Shown here in pieces: positions 62,370 to 64,000 of a stretch of DNA of 64,000 bases (its first letter is position 1; each line of letters begins with the position of its first letter). The notes beneath the pieces are model-generated. The model made no database searches and was not told the DNA's origin. It was given only the letters and a program-made list of their open reading frames with translations. The stretch covers positions 5,580,001 to 5,644,000 of the forward strand of contig NZ_CP109473.1 of the NCBI RefSeq assembly GCF_036227405.1, written 5' to 3'. This DNA comes from Streptomyces sp. NBC_01460 (GTDB lineage Bacteria > Actinomycetota > Actinomycetes > Streptomycetales > Streptomycetaceae). The position numbers were made by a program, and so were the translations under genes.

Positions 62370-64000
62370 GATGTGGTTCCTTTCCCCGTGTTTCCCAGGA
62401 GCGCCCGCCGGCAGAGTGCCAGCAGCTTCTCGTCCTCATAAGTGTCGTGGCTGCCGTATCCGCCGTCCATCGCCTTGTGGCGGCGTACGGACAGGAGCTC
62501 GGCGCGCAGCACCCGTGTCGCGTCAGAGCCTGCACCGCCGGGGCCCATCCGCGCCAGGCATTCCGCCACCCGGACCCTGACATGGCAGTTCTTCTCCCAC
62601 GCCGACAGGAGCACCGGCACCACCTCGGCGGTCCGTCCCGCGATCTCCCACAGGGCGATCGCGGCCTCGACCCGGAGCCACAGCTCGTCGTGCGCCAGCA
62701 GGGCCCGCAGCCGCGGCGCCACCGCCCCGGCCCGGGGCCCCAGCGCACCGAGCGCGCTCGCCGCAGCCCGGCAGTCGCGCGCCTGTTCCGCCCACAGCCC
62801 CTCGGCCAGCACCGGCAGCACCGCGTCGGCGTCGCCTGTGACCGCCCAGAGCGCCTCGGCCGCCTCGGTCGCCGCCGCCACCCCCGGGCCGCGGGCCAGC
62901 CGCCGGAGCTCCGGGACCGCGCAGCCCGCGGCCGGCCCGAACGAGCCCAGCGCCCGCAGGGCCGCTGTCCGCAGCCACTCACCCCGGTACTCGGGCGCCC
63001 CCCGCAGCACCCGCAGCACCTCGGGGGCGGCCTCGCCCGCGCGCAGCGCCGTCAGCCCCGCGAGCAGCGGGCTCGCCCGGTCGTACGCGCTCTCGTCCAG
63101 GGCGACCTCGCCCAGCCTGCGCCGCAGCGCCCCGGCGAGCGGGTCGGCGGCAGCACCCAGGCACCTGATCGCGAAGCCCACGTCGTGCGGCACCTCCGGC
63201 CGCTCCAGGGCCGCCGCCAGGGCGGGCAGCGCCCGCGCGTCCCCCAGCCTGGCCAGCGCCTTCACCGCCGAGCCGAGCCCCGGAGGCCCGCTCGGCCACT
63301 CCTTCACCCACGCCCCGGGATCCGCCGCCACCCGCCCCGCCAGGGCGTCACCGGCGGGCGCGGCCAGGGCGAACAGGTCCTCCAGCGCGTACGAGGCCGC
63401 CTCGGCCAGCCGCGGCTCCGGATCCGCGAGCTGCGCGCCGATCAGCCGCACCAGGTCCTCGTACACCCCGCGCCAGGCCCGCATCAGCCCACTGCTCATC
63501 CGTACGGCGTCGACGCGCTGCCAGGGGTCAGGGCTGCCCAGCTGGTCCGTCAGCAGTGCCGTACGGTCCGCCACACGGTCGTCCAGGCCGACGTGCAGGG
63601 TCCGCAGCAGGTCGGTGGCCCAGGGGGTGCCGCGCCCGGAGGGCTCCTCCGCGGACAGCTCCCGCAACTGCCCCACCAGCGTCGGAGCGGTGCTCAGGTC
63701 CGACGCCCCCTCGTCGCCGCCCGGCGGCTCGGCGGCGGAGGGTTCGGCGCGGGCGGGCCCCGAGCGCAGCTCCCGCAGCAGGCCGGACACCACCCGCACG
63801 ACATCGCCGGGCAGCGCGTCGGGGGCGCACCTGGCGAGCTGCGCGAGGGCGGCCAGCCGCAGTCCGGGCGGATACGCCTCCGCCGCGAGCCGGCTCAGCC
63901 AGTCCGCCACCCGCTCCGCCAGCCGTCCGTGGCGCAGGGCGATCCGGCCGGCGGCTTCGACGAGCGCGAGGCGCACCTCGTCGTCGGCCTCCACGGGCAG
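62366..64000 (-). CDS. HEAT-repeat protein, 5' part outside window
   Basis: The frame is open to the window edge; 544 codons are visible. Nearly all is tandem helical HEAT/PBS-lyase-like repeats of ~35 residues, e.g. LRALLAHDELWLRVEAAIALWEI and WLRTAALRALGSFGPAAG. Such solenoids bind protein partners. No catalytic domain is visible. GTG 63994 could be a start but lacks context. Its stop overlaps the zinc-ribbon gene, so the two are coupled. Confidence 0.85.
   Translation of the reverse strand: MPVEADDEVRLALVEAAGRIALRHGRLAERVADWLSRLAAEAYPPGLRLAALAQLARCAPDALPGDVVRVVSGLLRELRSGPARAEPSAAEPPGGDEGASDLSTAPTLVGQLRELSAEEPSGRGTPWATDLLRTLHVGLDDRVADRTALLTDQLGSPDPWQRVDAVRMSSGLMRAWRGVYEDLVRLIGAQLADPEPRLAEAASYALEDLFALAAPAGDALAGRVAADPGAWVKEWPSGPPGLGSAVKALARLGDARALPALAAALERPEVPHDVGFAIRCLGAAADPLAGALRRRLGEVALDESAYDRASPLLAGLTALRAGEAAPEVLRVLRGAPEYRGEWLRTAALRALGSFGPAAGCAVPELRRLARGPGVAAATEAAEALWAVTGDADAVLPVLAEGLWAEQARDCRAAASALGALGPRAGAVAPRLRALLAHDELWLRVEAAIALWEIAGRTAEVVPVLLSAWEKNCHVRVRVAECLARMGPGGAGSDATRVLRAELLSVRRHKAMDGGYGSHDTYEDEKLLALCRRALLGNTGKGTTS

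Overview
The window is high-GC actinobacterial chromosome, almost certainly Streptomyces. Ni-superoxide dismutase sits beside its maturation protease, there is a fused 2-oxoglutarate decarboxylase (Kgd), an HspR-type box lies in front of lon, a conservon (CvnABCD) is present, and starts are often GTG/TTG with GGAGG ribosome sites and frequent ATGA overlaps. From memory, the order sodN, sodX, glutamate ABC transporter, malic enzyme, kgd, two-component system, lon resembles the core of Streptomyces chromosomes.

Bases 1-393 are the end of a chromosomal NmrA-like gene. Bases 576-17787 are an integrated mobile element of about 17.2 kb, bounded by 43-bp direct repeats (40/43 identical) that contain the last codons of sodN. 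At its right end are a tyrosine integrase (stop 7 bp from the sodN stop), an XRE regulator, an excisionase-like protein, a DUF3631 ATPase, MobC and a relaxase. No FtsK/TraB-type translocase was seen, so it looks mobilizable rather than self-transmissible. Left of the left repeat is a decayed 3' end of a second, related integrase gene: sodN has been hit more than once.

The element's cargo falls into three blocks. (a) 820-3758: an AlbA_2/Schlafen-type protein, an ASCH-domain protein with a small coupled ORF, and a DUF5677 protein, resembling defence cargo. (b) 3963-9044: NUDIX hydrolase and XRE-TPR regulator on one strand, divergent from an unknown protein, an APH-fold phosphotransferase with changed catalytic motif, a methyltransferase and a HAD_SAK-like phosphatase. 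This is the best candidate for an undescribed system. (c) 9189-11353: DUF1330, a Tn3-family transposase relic, a VOC protein and a divergent TetR.

The chromosome resumes at 17769. 17769-30473 holds sodN/sodX, a CGNR zinc-finger regulator, a methyltransferase, a glutamate-type ABC transporter, malic enzyme, an oxidoreductase/GNAT pair, an HTH-Clp_N pair under a doubly marked promoter, and a PadR/DUF4097 operon with two palindromic operators. 30564-41018 holds kgd, an OmpR-type two-component system, a spermidine synthase-like protein, lon under a HAIR element, and a polysaccharide deacetylase. 41300-48648 holds MarR, a PP2C-like protein and the conservon with a styrene-monooxygenase-like flavoprotein. 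48727-53808 holds an NlpC/P60 hydrolase, a pseudokinase-PQQ membrane protein, a small protein and TetR. 53883-56118 has two divergent ferritin-like diiron proteins around a dyad. 56197-64000 holds an ADP-ribosylglycohydrolase, a membrane protein, an amidase, a PBP/RodA pair, a zinc-ribbon protein and a HEAT-repeat protein that runs off the window. Many convergent junctions carry perfect 8-22 bp stem-loops, listed as terminators.
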